Source: Pullilachnospira_A gallistercoris
Lineage (GTDB): Bacteria > Bacillota > Clostridia > Lachnospirales > Lachnospiraceae
NCBI GenBank assembly: GCA_018712125.1
Contig: DVHM01000074.1
Span: forward strand, 1-11,075
DNA: 11,075 nucleotides
Direction: 5' to 3'
Position numbers and translations under genes: made by a program. Position 1 is the first letter of the stretch; each line of letters begins with the position of its first letter. This document shows positions 1 to 7,077 of this stretch, one piece after another. The notes under the pieces were generated by a model. The model saw only the letters and a list, made by a program, of their open reading frames with translations. It did not search any database and was not told the DNA's origin.

Positions 1-534
1 TACCGGGATATGGTGTTGATTGAAATTGAACCATGCCAAGCCGAAACGATGCGCGTGATTGGTATGGCGGAAAGATATGTGAAAAAGAACAGAATTCAAA
101 AGGGACAGATCTGGTGTGTATATGACAAAGACAGTTTTCCTGCGAGAGATTTCAATGGAGTCGAACAGCGGGCAAGGCAATTGAGTCGGGGCAATCCAGA
201 TCTGCAGTATCACGCAGCATGGAGTAATGAGTGTATTGAATTTTGGTTCCTGCTTCATTTTGCATATTATACGTCTAATAATCATCGAACAGAATACATT
301 TCATTTCTGAATGATAAGTTCCGGGAACTTGGGATTGGAAAGTATCAGAAGAATATGAAAAATATATTTGAAATTCTGATGGAAAAGGGTAATCCGAAAC
401 TGGCAATACGGTATGCGAAGCGGATTATAAAAGAAGGACAAGGTAAGACGCCGACAGAGATAGCACCTGGTACGAAGGTGTATGAGTTGGTGGAGGAACT
501 GGCGAAGTACTTGCCGCAAAAATATATTGTCTGA
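1..534 (+). CDS. RloB-like protein, C-terminal part (5' end outside window)
   Basis: The reading frame is open at the first base, so the gene starts upstream; the ATG at 10 is probably internal. Counting from that ATG, the visible 174 residues carry the RloB-family hallmarks: a hydrophobic strand ending in an acidic pair (VYDKDSF, residues 38-43), then WSNECIEFWFLLHF (71-84), and a C-terminal helical part with KYQKN and an AIRYAKR helix. RloB proteins are usually somewhat over 200 residues, so roughly 30-40 N-terminal residues are missing. RloB is known as the partner of an RloA-type AAA ATPase in restriction-linked operons and in AbiL-like phage abortive infection. Its biochemical activity is not firmly established. 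RloA would be expected upstream, outside the window. The gene is AT-richer than everything up to guaA, which suggests horizontal acquisition. Confidence 0.82.
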   Translation, partial: YRDMVLIEIEPCQAETMRVIGMAERYVKKNRIQKGQIWCVYDKDSFPARDFNGVEQRARQLSRGNPDLQYHAAWSNECIEFWFLLHFAYYTSNNHRTEYISFLNDKFRELGIGKYQKNMKNIFEILMEKGNPKLAIRYAKRIIKEGQGKTPTEIAPGTKVYELVEELAKYLPQKYIV

Positions 535-555
535 GATCTTGGCATACGCTATAAT
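527..555 (+). promoter_or_regulatory. Sigma-A-type promoter for the ion permease
   Basis: TTGTCT at 527-532 and a perfect TATAAT at 550-555 are separated by 17 bp, an ideal vegetative promoter arrangement. The -35 box overlaps the last codons and stop of the RloB gene. A start site about 7 bp after the -10 falls near 562, only a few bases before the ATG at 565, so the mRNA would be nearly leaderless. The promoter also separates expression of the permease from the AT-rich gene upstream. Confidence 0.6.
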
Positions 556-564
556 ACTATCGTT

Positions 565-1743
565 ATGCTTAGAGAACGATTAAAAGAATTCTGGAAAAAA
601 GAGACGGTATTTTGTATTTCTTTTCTGTTGGCGGCAGCGTCGCTTCTGGCAGTGCCTGTGGATCGGGGGTATCTGGCGTATCCTGATTATCGGACCCTGG
701 CGCTTTTATTCTGCCTGATGATGGTTGTGGCGGGATTTCAGTCGCTGGGGATATTCACGCTTCTTGGAAAGCTGCTTCTGCGAAAAGCGGGCAGCAGCAG
801 GGGAATCTCCATTCTCCTGGTGCTGCTCTGTTTTTTCTGCAGCATGATCATCACAAATGATGTGACGCTGATTACCTTTGTGCCCTTTACTCTTCTGGTG
901 TTTCGCATGGTACATAGGGAGGAGCGGGTGCTGAAAATTGTGGTGCTGGAAACCATCGCGGCGAATCTGGGGAGTATGGCCACGCCCATCGGAAATCCGC
1001 AGAATATCTATCTGTACTCGGTCTCGGGGATGGGGATGAAAGCGTTTCTTCTGGCGGTTTTGCCTTACGCTGGGATTTCCCTTGTGCTGTTGCTGGTTGC
1101 GCTTTTTGTGGAAAAGGACGAGCCCCTGGCGGGCGCGGCAGATGGGTTGGAGGACAAGTCTTCGGGATCGCAGGACAAGTCTCCGGGATCGCAGGACGGC
1201 ATCGCGATGCGAAGAATGCTTACCGGGGCTGTCCCCTATCTGCTTCTGCTGTTGCTCAGCCTTCTGGTGGTGTTTCGGATTCTCCCCTATGGAGTGGCTC
1301 TGATCGTGACGGCGGTGGTTGTCTTTGTGGTAAATCGCAGGCTTTACCGGTCGTTGGACTGGTTTCTGCTGCTGACGTTTCTGTGCTTTTTTATCTTTAT
1401 CGGAAATATGAAGCGGATTCCGGAGGTCAGCGATTTTCTGATGACGGTTCTGGAGGGACGGGAGCTGTGGCTGGGCATTCTGGTCAGCCAGGTCATCAGC
1501 AACGTGCCGGCGGCCATTCTGCTGTCCGGCTTTACCGACCATTTCGCTCCGCTGCTGACCGGGGTTAATCTCGGCGGTCTGGGAACATTGATCGCCTCCC
1601 TTGCCAGTCTGATCTCCTTCCGGTTTTATGCCAGGGAATACCCCGATCAGAAGGGGAAATTTCTTGGTGTCTTTACCCTTTGGAATGTGGGATTTCTGCT
1701 GATCCTGATGGCGGCAGCGGTTGCAATCGGACGGGTACTCTGA
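565..1743 (+). CDS. ArsB/NhaD/SLC13-superfamily ion permease
   Basis: A 392-residue integral membrane protein with about ten hydrophobic segments in two halves. Superfamily signatures of the anion/citrate/arsenite permeases are visible: TNDVTLITFVPF (residues 97-108) and GSMATPIGNPQN (136-147) in the first half, and VSQVISNVPAAILLSG (307-322) in the second. Related families move dicarboxylates, citrate, arsenite or Na+/H+; the substrate cannot be read from sequence. No ArsR- or ArsA-like neighbour supports arsenite. A hydrophilic loop at about 184-216 joins the halves and carries a tandem duplication. The ATG at 565 is the only sensible start, since a stop in the same frame lies at 532-534, but no Shine-Dalgarno precedes it. 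No terminator follows, so transcription may continue into the LTA-synthase-like gene 46 bp downstream. Confidence 0.85.
   Translation: MLRERLKEFWKKETVFCISFLLAAASLLAVPVDRGYLAYPDYRTLALLFCLMMVVAGFQSLGIFTLLGKLLLRKAGSSRGISILLVLLCFFCSMIITNDVTLITFVPFTLLVFRMVHREERVLKIVVLETIAANLGSMATPIGNPQNIYLYSVSGMGMKAFLLAVLPYAGISLVLLLVALFVEKDEPLAGAADGLEDKSSGSQDKSPGSQDGIAMRRMLTGAVPYLLLLLLSLLVVFRILPYGVALIVTAVVVFVVNRRLYRSLDWFLLLTFLCFFIFIGNMKRIPEVSDFLMTVLEGRELWLGILVSQVISNVPAAILLSGFTDHFAPLLTGVNLGGLGTLIASLASLISFRFYAREYPDQKGKFLGVFTLWNVGFLLILMAAAVAIGRVL
1153..1194 (+). repeat. 21-bp in-frame tandem duplication in the permease loop
   Basis: Two adjacent 21-bp units (1153-1173 and 1174-1194) differ at a single position. They encode DKSSGSQ and DKSPGSQ, and a third unit begins with Asp. 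The repeat lies in the hydrophilic linker between the two membrane halves, where length change should be tolerated. Confidence 0.9.
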
Positions 1744-1749
1744 TAACAT
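1721..1749 (+). promoter_or_regulatory. Possible extended -10 promoter for the LTA-synthase-like gene
   Basis: TTGCAA at 1721-1726 and TAACAT at 1744-1749 are spaced by 17 bp, with TGA immediately before the -10 as in extended -10 promoters. Each hexamer matches 4 of 6 consensus bases. It overlaps the end of the permease gene, so it would be a secondary promoter inside an operon; a chance match is quite possible. Confidence 0.3.
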
Positions 1750-1789
1750 AAAAACGCAGGATGAGCGGATATATGAAAGAGGTTTCTAT

Positions 1790-3775
1790 ATGGAAGATAA
1801 ACATATTGTGAGAAAACGAAAAGATCGGAAAATGGGAACGAAAAAACCGGAGTGGGCAAAGCGCAGAAGATTTTTCCTCTGCACCTTTGCCCTCTTTCTG
1901 ATTTCCCTGCCCTGGTCTTATCGGGGATTTTTTGACGCGGAAACGGGAGATTTCCGGCCCCTGTGGCTGGTGTTGTGTGTTGCCGCCTGGGCGGCGGCAG
2001 CGGCTCTCTCCTTTGTGAAATGGGAGGGATTTCAAAAGAGAGCGGCGCTGTGGCGGGAGATCGGTCTGCTGGGAATCTCCGTGGCCGGATTGGCGATGTT
2101 CTGCATTTTTTCGGTGGGGGATTATCAGCTGACGCCCTGGTTTGTGATATCCAACCTGATCCCGATCTATATTCTCGTGCGGATCATCCATCTTTTTGCC
2201 AACTCCCTGACTCTGACGGCGACGATTGCCGGGATCATCTGTCTGGCCTTTGCGGGGGTAAACTTCTATGTCTATGAACTCCGGGCCCGGCCCATCTATC
2301 CCTGGGACATTTTCTCCCTGGGGACGGCGGCTGTGGTGGCGGAGGATTATCAGATTGTGGCTTGTGTGCAGCTGATCGCTTCCTATCTGATCTTTGTAAT
2401 CCTTCATCAGCTCGTCACTTTTCTGCCGAAAGAGTCGGAGCGCAGCGCGAAGAAGGCCGGGGCCAACGCGGCGGTGGCGGCCTGTCTGGTGCTGATCTAC
2501 GCCTACGGTATCTTTCCGCAGTTTTCCACCAGCATCTGGGCGGTCATTTTCAACAATGCCGAGAACGGCACGGTGGCCTCCTTCATCTCCTATCTGCCCT
2601 GGGCGTTTCTGGAGAAACCGGAGGGGTATGACGCCGCGGAGGCGGAGACCTATCTGGAGAAAGTGGGGGAGACGAAGGCGGACGAGAGCCGGACGTCGGC
2701 GGTCAACATTATCATGATCATGGACGAGAGCATGACGGATTACGCGGTGTTCGGGGATCGGATGGCGGAGGCGTTGCCGGAGGATCCGATGCCCTTTTTC
2801 CATTCCCTTCAGGAAAATACTGTGCGGGGCAATCTGTATGTGAGCTGCTACGGCGGAAATACCTGTGATACGGAGTTTGAATCTCTGACCGGAAACAGCA
2901 TTCTCTACGCGCCCAACACGCCCTTCGAGACCCAGTTTCACGGGCCTATGCCCTCCATCGTCAGTACCTTGAAGGAGGACGGTTATGAGGCGATTGCCAT
3001 GCATCCTCTGGGCGCGGCGGACTGGAATCGGGATGACGTGTATCGGTATCTGGGTTTTACGTCTTTTACCACGCTGGAGGATCTGGATCAGGATGAGGAA
3101 AATTTTATCCGGGGAAATTACAGTGATCAGGCGGATTTCGCATGGATCATTGACCGGTTTGAGCAGAAGAAGGAGGGAGAACCCTTTTTCCTCTTCAATG
3201 TGACCATGCAAAATCATGGCGGTTACGGTCAGGAGACCCTGGATGGAAACTGGCAGGTGTCCACGGATCTGTCTGCGCTTGGAGACTATCCCCAGGCGGA
3301 ACTGTTTTTCTCCCTGATGAAGGAGACGGATCAGGCCATCGAGAAGCTGGTTACCTATTTTTCTCAGGTGGAGGAGCCGACGATCATCTGCATCTACGGG
3401 GATCATCAGCCGGATCTCCAGGACGATTTTCTCGATGTGCTCTACGGGGAGCCGGAGAGCGAAGTATCCCACCAGGAACGGCAGAAAAAATATACGACGC
3501 CCTTTGTCATCTGGGCAAATTATGATATCGAGGAGACCACGATCGACAAGATGAGCGCCAACTATCTGGGGCCGATGCTGTTGCGGTACGCGAATGTAGA
3601 CATGTCGGCCTATGACACGTTTCTGCTGGATCTCTATGAGAACTATCCGGTTATCGCCGCCACCGGCATCTATGACGCCCAGGGAAATTTCTATGACAAT
3701 GAGGAGGAAGCCGACAGCGAACGGATCGACCTTTACCAGAAACTGCAGTATTACCAGATGAAGGATGCCAAATAG
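1790..3775 (+). CDS. LTA synthase family (membrane sulfatase-fold) phosphoglycerol transferase
   Basis: The start at 1790 is preceded by AAAGAGG with a 7-bp gap, giving 661 residues; a longer frame from a TTG at 1721 has no ribosome site. The N-terminal third has about six or seven hydrophobic segments (near 28-46, 58-76, 91-109, 116-136, 139-160, 188-211, 225-243). The C-terminal part is the extracellular sulfatase-fold domain of LtaS/MdoB enzymes. Key residues are present: MDES with metal ligand Glu313, the catalytic threonine in GGNTCDTEFE (Thr358), NHGGY (His476) and IYGDHQ (Asp538, His539). Family members transfer phosphoglycerol from phosphatidylglycerol to lipoteichoic acid or related glycopolymers at the outer face of the membrane. 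Whether this one polymerises, primes or decorates cannot be decided. It is slightly longer than the roughly 650-residue LtaS and has more helices than its five. Confidence 0.88.
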   Translation: MEDKHIVRKRKDRKMGTKKPEWAKRRRFFLCTFALFLISLPWSYRGFFDAETGDFRPLWLVLCVAAWAAAAALSFVKWEGFQKRAALWREIGLLGISVAGLAMFCIFSVGDYQLTPWFVISNLIPIYILVRIIHLFANSLTLTATIAGIICLAFAGVNFYVYELRARPIYPWDIFSLGTAAVVAEDYQIVACVQLIASYLIFVILHQLVTFLPKESERSAKKAGANAAVAACLVLIYAYGIFPQFSTSIWAVIFNNAENGTVASFISYLPWAFLEKPEGYDAAEAETYLEKVGETKADESRTSAVNIIMIMDESMTDYAVFGDRMAEALPEDPMPFFHSLQENTVRGNLYVSCYGGNTCDTEFESLTGNSILYAPNTPFETQFHGPMPSIVSTLKEDGYEAIAMHPLGAADWNRDDVYRYLGFTSFTTLEDLDQDEENFIRGNYSDQADFAWIIDRFEQKKEGEPFFLFNVTMQNHGGYGQETLDGNWQVSTDLSALGDYPQAELFFSLMKETDQAIEKLVTYFSQVEEPTIICIYGDHQPDLQDDFLDVLYGEPESEVSHQERQKKYTTPFVIWANYDIEETTIDKMSANYLGPMLLRYANVDMSAYDTFLLDLYENYPVIAATGIYDAQGNFYDNEEEADSERIDLYQKLQYYQMKDAK

Positions 3776-3779
3776 ATGC

Positions 3780-3823
3780 CGGCGGCGGTAACGCCCAGGA
3801 CACCGGTTTTTACGGCGCCGCCG
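3780..3823. other. GC-rich dyad between convergent genes
   Basis: CGGCGGCG (3780-3787) can pair with CGCCGCCG (3816-3823), and GTAA (3788-3791) with TTAC (3810-3813) across a GG bulge. It lies between the ends of two convergent genes, where a bidirectional terminator is expected. No T-run follows the stem on either strand, so a classical rho-independent terminator is not shown. A smaller GUAA-tetraloop hairpin (GGCG/CGCC, 3784-3795) competes with it. Confidence 0.3.
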
Positions 3824-3850
3824 TCATAGCCATCCCGTCAGCGGAAACGC

Positions 3851-4765
3851 TTACAGCGCCGCTGTCAGCAGAATGCTCCAGATGGGAATTGTTACCATGG
3901 AAAGAATCGTGGAGGCCACCACGAGCCGGGTGGCGAAAATCTCGTCGGCGTGGTACTTGGAGGCCAGGATGCTGGTGGTTGCGCCGGCGGGCATTCCGGT
4001 CAGAATCACGCAGACGCCGGTTACCAGCGCCGGAACCTTCAGCAGAAGGCAGACGGCGTAGAGAGCCACAGGCATCACGAGCAGCCGCAGCAGGCTGTAG
4101 GCCAGGACTTCTCTGTCGAAAAGAGCGAAAATATTGGCGTCCGCCAGAATCATGCCGATGACCATCATGGACAGGGCCGTGTTGCAGTTGCCGATGGTGG
4201 CAATGGTGTTTTCCGCCACGGCGGGGAGCTGCCACTGGGTCAGCATCAGGATCAGGCCAACAAAGCAGGCGATGATGCAGGGGTGGGTGGCGACCTTTTT
4301 CAGTGTTCCCTTCCAGTCGGTGCTCTGAGTGTAGATGGCGATGCCGGAGGACCACATCATGATCCGCATGGGGATCAGGAAAATGCTGGCCATAGCAAGG
4401 CCGATGGAGCCGAAGACTCCTTCCGCCACGGGATTTCCAAGGAAACCGGCGTTGGAGCAGATGACACCGTACTGGAGGCTCATGCGGTGGCCCACTTCCT
4501 TTTTTCCGTAGAGTACTTTTCCGATGATGACACTGCAGATCTGGATGGCGATGGAGATGACCAGCACCAGGGCAAACTGCCGGAGAATCTGGTGGTCAAA
4601 GTCGATCAGGAAGGATTTGACGATGTTGCAGGGAAGCACCAGATTGATGACCAGATCGTTAATATTTTTCTGACCGGTGGGGCTGATAATGCCGATCTTT
4701 TTTACAAGTGCTCCGATGAGGATCAGAAGGAGCATGGTAATTTGCAGTACAAGTACGTCGCTCAT
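3851..4765 (-). CDS. AEC family transporter (auxin efflux carrier type permease)
   Basis: A 304-residue membrane protein with about ten hydrophobic segments in two five-helix halves, the usual length and architecture of the AEC/Mem_trans family. Typical motifs are LVLPC (about residues 42-46), CSNAGFLGNPV (103-113) and GMPAGATTSILASKY (257-271), matching the broken-helix positions of the two halves. Bacterial members carry malate, malonate, lactate or other organic acids; the substrate here is unknown. The ATG overlaps the stop of the upstream regulator by ATGA, and AGAGG (plus-strand 4774-4778) sits 8 bp before it. This argues for co-transcription and translational coupling. The upstream PAS regulator is the obvious candidate to control it. 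Confidence 0.9.
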   Translation of the reverse strand: MSDVLVLQITMLLLILIGALVKKIGIISPTGQKNINDLVINLVLPCNIVKSFLIDFDHQILRQFALVLVISIAIQICSVIIGKVLYGKKEVGHRMSLQYGVICSNAGFLGNPVAEGVFGSIGLAMASIFLIPMRIMMWSSGIAIYTQSTDWKGTLKKVATHPCIIACFVGLILMLTQWQLPAVAENTIATIGNCNTALSMMVIGMILADANIFALFDREVLAYSLLRLLVMPVALYAVCLLLKVPALVTGVCVILTGMPAGATTSILASKYHADEIFATRLVVASTILSMVTIPIWSILLTAAL

Positions 4766-5274
4766 GATGTATGCCTCTTTTCTGTAATGTCTTGGTTGCC
4801 CAGCTTGCTGTACAGGCTGGAGAGGGAAATGCCGAGTTGTTCCGCCGCCTGTTTCTTTCCGGCCAGATCGTGGCCGTAAAGATCCAGTGCCCTCTCGATT
4901 TCCTTTCGCTCAAATTGCTGTACCTTCTCCTTTAGGGTCAGGCCCTGACTTTCCTCCTGCTGGCGGGAAATGTCTAGAGTGGTCACAATGGAAATGGTTC
5001 CGCTTAGTTTACCCTGGTCAAACAGCGGATAGATATTGACGAAATATTCCTGAGATCCCTCCCGGCGGAAAAATCCCTCCAGCGGCCGTCTGCTGTGGAG
5101 CACGTCCGGTACACGGGAGTGGGGGCGCAGCCTTTTGATGGGAACCCCCTCAACGTCGACAAGGCTGCGGCCGATCATTTGACTGTAGGCTTCGTTAAAG
5201 TACGCGATACGTCCCACACGGTCGCAGATCAGGATGCCCTGTTGTATGGACTGAAAAATGGAATTCGCTTTCAT
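4762..5274 (-). CDS. PAS domain + Fis-type HTH transcriptional regulator
   Basis: A compact regulator of about 170 residues. Residues 5-105 form a PAS domain (FQSIQQGILICD, RIAYFNEAYSQMIG, then a beta-rich part ending in ISIVTTLDIS). A short linker leads to a Fis-type helix-turn-helix at about 120-160 (EIERAL, then KQAAEQLGISLSSLYSKLG). The architecture resembles PAS-containing sigma-54 activators but the AAA+ ATPase module is missing, so it should bind DNA and act by another mechanism, as activator or repressor. It precedes and overlaps the AEC permease, so it probably senses that permease's substrate or a related metabolite. The start is uncertain: ATG at 5274 has GGGA only 3 bp upstream, ATG at 5283 and GTG at 5352 have no ribosome site. 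A TATAAT lies immediately upstream on the minus strand (plus 5282-5287). Confidence 0.82.
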   Translation of the reverse strand: MKANSIFQSIQQGILICDRVGRIAYFNEAYSQMIGRSLVDVEGVPIKRLRPHSRVPDVLHSRRPLEGFFRREGSQEYFVNIYPLFDQGKLSGTISIVTTLDISRQQEESQGLTLKEKVQQFERKEIERALDLYGHDLAGKKQAAEQLGISLSSLYSKLGNQDITEKRHTS

Positions 5275-5316
5275 GAATCCCATTATAATACAATCGGTCA
5301 AGGATGGGGAGATTAT

Positions 5317-5332
5317 TTCCAGAATTTTGGAA
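5317..5332. promoter_or_regulatory. Candidate operator palindrome in the divergent intergenic region
   Basis: TTCCAGAATTTTGGAA is a 16-bp palindrome with a single mismatched pair (14 of 16 positions symmetric). It lies between the divergent PAS-Fis regulator and SGNH hydrolase genes and ends 4 bp before the -35 box of the latter. Fis-type HTH proteins dimerise and bind dyads of this size, so autoregulation by the neighbouring regulator is a reasonable inference, not shown. Confidence 0.4.
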
Positions 5333-5336
5333 TAAG

Positions 5337-5366
5337 TTGCAAGAAGTATCACAATAAGAGTATAAT
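5337..5366 (+). promoter_or_regulatory. Sigma-A-type promoter for the SGNH hydrolase
   Basis: TTGCAA at 5337-5342 and a perfect TATAAT at 5361-5366 are spaced by 18 bp. The start site would be near 5373, giving a 5' leader of about 75 bases. That leader contains a short CTCCCC/GGGGAG hairpin (5399-5413) without a T-run. Confidence 0.55.
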
Positions 5367-5448
5367 GTTTTCATATATCGACGCTGATTTTTTGAGTTCT
5401 CCCCGAGGGGGAGCGGCGAAGAGAAAGTGGGAAGAGAGGAAAGAAAAA

Positions 5449-6324
5449 ATGGAGAAAGATTTCGAAGAAGAACAAAAAAAGCAGAAGAGAAAGGCCTGGC
5501 TCTCCTTTGCCACATTGATCGGCCTTATGATTGTGCTGCTGGTAGGAGCGGCTTTCGTGAACCGGTATCTGTTTTATGCCGTGATTGTCATCTACGTATT
5601 GATGGTCGTCTATGTGGCCGTACAGGCCGGCACCAACTATGTGGGACCGTTGAAAGTGCTGGCGACAACAGTTATCCGCAGACAGTATAAGCCGGAGAAA
5701 CGCAAGGGAGAGATTGTCTTTTACGGCGCCAGTAATTTTACCTACTGGAGTACCATGGAAGAGGATATCGCCGGATTTAAGGTGCAGAACCACGGTTTTG
5801 GCGGAAGCGATGACGCGGGCCTGATGAAATACGCGGAGAAGCTTCTCTATCCCTATGACCCGAAGATTGTGGTGTTCCAGACGGGCTCCAACGATTATGT
5901 CCATGTGGAGGGCACCGACGAGGAGAAGATCGCTTTCTGCATGAAGCGGAAAAGGGAAATGTTTGAAACATTTCATGAGAGGCTGCCGAAGGCGAAGTTT
6001 CTGGTTATGGCGGGGATTCTGCTTCCGGGCAGAAGCCAGTATCTGGAGCTGACAAAGGAAATCAACCGTCAGCTGAAGGAACTCTGCGAGAACACCGACT
6101 ACATGACCTATGTAGACGCGGAGGACATGACCTATCAGAACGGCAGTTTTGACAAGAGCCTCTTCCAGGAGGACAAGATTCATCTGACGCCGGAGGCGCG
6201 GGTGCGCTGGGCCGACGAATACATTATTCCGGCTTTGGAAGTTGCGGTAACGGAACTGGGAGAAGAAGGCGAGAGTCTGAAAAAAGAGGCGGCGCCGGAA
6301 ACGGAGCAGGAGAAGAAGGCCTGA
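5449..6324 (+). CDS. Membrane-anchored SGNH/GDSL-type hydrolase
   Basis: The frame is open further upstream, but the ATG at 5449 has GAGAGGA 8 bp before it and follows a promoter, giving 291 residues. A charged Lys/Arg-rich N-terminus precedes two hydrophobic segments (about 17-37 and 41-60). The SGNH fold follows with all blocks visible: FYGASNFTYW with the presumed nucleophile Ser95, the oxyanion glycine in NHGFGGS (Gly116-Gly119), GSNDY with Asn148, and DKIHLT with the catalytic Asp242-His245 pair. SGNH enzymes are esterases, lipases or acyl-hydrolases on lipids or glycans; the substrate here is unknown. The C-terminal tail is rich in Glu and Lys. It is a single-gene unit, closed by the terminator just downstream. 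Confidence 0.85.
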   Translation: MEKDFEEEQKKQKRKAWLSFATLIGLMIVLLVGAAFVNRYLFYAVIVIYVLMVVYVAVQAGTNYVGPLKVLATTVIRRQYKPEKRKGEIVFYGASNFTYWSTMEEDIAGFKVQNHGFGGSDDAGLMKYAEKLLYPYDPKIVVFQTGSNDYVHVEGTDEEKIAFCMKRKREMFETFHERLPKAKFLVMAGILLPGRSQYLELTKEINRQLKELCENTDYMTYVDAEDMTYQNGSFDKSLFQEDKIHLTPEARVRWADEYIIPALEVAVTELGEEGESLKKEAAPETEQEKKA

Positions 6325-6337
6325 ATGTGCAGATGAG

Positions 6338-6370
6338 AAAGGAGCAGCGTTTTTTCGGCTGCTCCTTTTT
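6338..6370 (+). terminator. Rho-independent terminator of the SGNH hydrolase gene
   Basis: AAAGGAGCAGC (6338-6348) pairs perfectly with GCTGCTCCTTT (6358-6368) around a 9-base loop, followed by T residues to 6370. It lies 14 bp after the stop codon. Read on the minus strand, the hairpin is followed by a weaker TTTCTC tract, so it may also stop transcripts arriving from the upp operon. Confidence 0.9.
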
Positions 6371-6500
6371 GATATGGTTTCTCTTTGGTTGTTTTTATTT
6401 ATGCTGCGGTGGAATTTGTATTTGCACCCGGGGAAAGCGCAAGGCCTCTCCCGGAGAAGAGGGACACTGCGGCGGAACGGAAGATGCCGGGGAATTCCGG

Positions 6501-7037
6501 TCAATGACGCGCCCGGTCCTTCAGGCCGTCGATCATGGCATTGACGGCTTTTTCAATGTTCTTTCCATCCATATCGATGGTAATGTCCGCGTACTTTTCA
6601 TAGAGGACACACCGCTCCCGGTACAGATCTTCCAGCGTCTGTCCTTTTCTGTGTACGACACCTCGGGCGTCCAGATCTCCCAGCCTGCGGGTTAGTTCCC
6701 TGTAGCTGATTTTCAGATAGACGATGGCGCCGATCTGATGAAAATGGGCCATGGCGTCCGCACCGTAAATCACGCTGCCGCCGGTGGCGATGACCGTGGG
6801 ATGGCTCACGGTAATTTCACTGTTGATGCGATTTTCCAAAGCGTTGAATCCGTCGATGCCCTCGGCGGCAATGATTTCGCTCAGGCGTTTTTTCGTCTGC
6901 TTCTGGATAACCAGGTCGGAATCCAGAAAATCATAGCCGAGAACTTTGGCCAGAATGACGCCTGCAGTGCTCTTGCCCACGCCGGGCATGCCGATCAGAA
7001 TGACGTTGTCTTTGGAGGGATCTTTGGTGTGTTCCAT
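6501..7037 (-). CDS. Shikimate kinase family protein (atypical)
   Basis: A 178-residue P-loop kinase, the normal shikimate kinase length. Visible are the Walker A GMPGVGKST (16-24), the substrate-side DSD (39-41), ATGGS (84-88), a lid-like LDARGVV (122-128) and ERCVLYEKYAD (141-151), all in family order. Two hallmarks differ. The FRxxE motif, whose arginine binds the shikimate carboxylate, reads FNALE (64-68), and the GGG substrate loop reads GGS. It may therefore be a divergent shikimate kinase or a relative acting on another small molecule. It lies 40 bp after upp on the same strand, with AAGGA 11 bp before the ATG. No other aromatic-pathway gene is present in the window. Confidence 0.75.
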   Translation of the reverse strand: MEHTKDPSKDNVILIGMPGVGKSTAGVILAKVLGYDFLDSDLVIQKQTKKRLSEIIAAEGIDGFNALENRINSEITVSHPTVIATGGSVIYGADAMAHFHQIGAIVYLKISYRELTRRLGDLDARGVVHRKGQTLEDLYRERCVLYEKYADITIDMDGKNIEKAVNAMIDGLKDRARH

Positions 7038-7077
7038 AGCGTGAGGTTTCCTTTCTTCTGCATTTTATATCTGGTGC

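Noticed and set aside
706..1749. A 347-codon minus-strand frame opposite the permease
   Set aside because: Gln/His/Lys-rich low-complexity translation, no ribosome site; the opposite strand holds a clear membrane permease.
1673..3472. A 599-codon open frame on the minus strand opposite the LTA-synthase-like gene
   Set aside because: Its product is Arg/His/Gln-rich without recognisable motifs, while the plus-strand frame carries a full set of conserved catalytic residues and a ribosome site. It is a shadow produced by GC-biased codons.
3950..4879. A 309-codon plus-strand frame opposite the AEC permease
   Set aside because: His/Asp/Gly-rich composition typical of the antisense of a hydrophobic protein; it also crosses the junction of two real genes.
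5399..5413. CTCCCC/GGGGAG hairpin in the SGNH leader as an attenuator
   Set aside because: The stem is short with no T-run after it and no competing antiterminator fold is apparent; it remains only a local hairpin.
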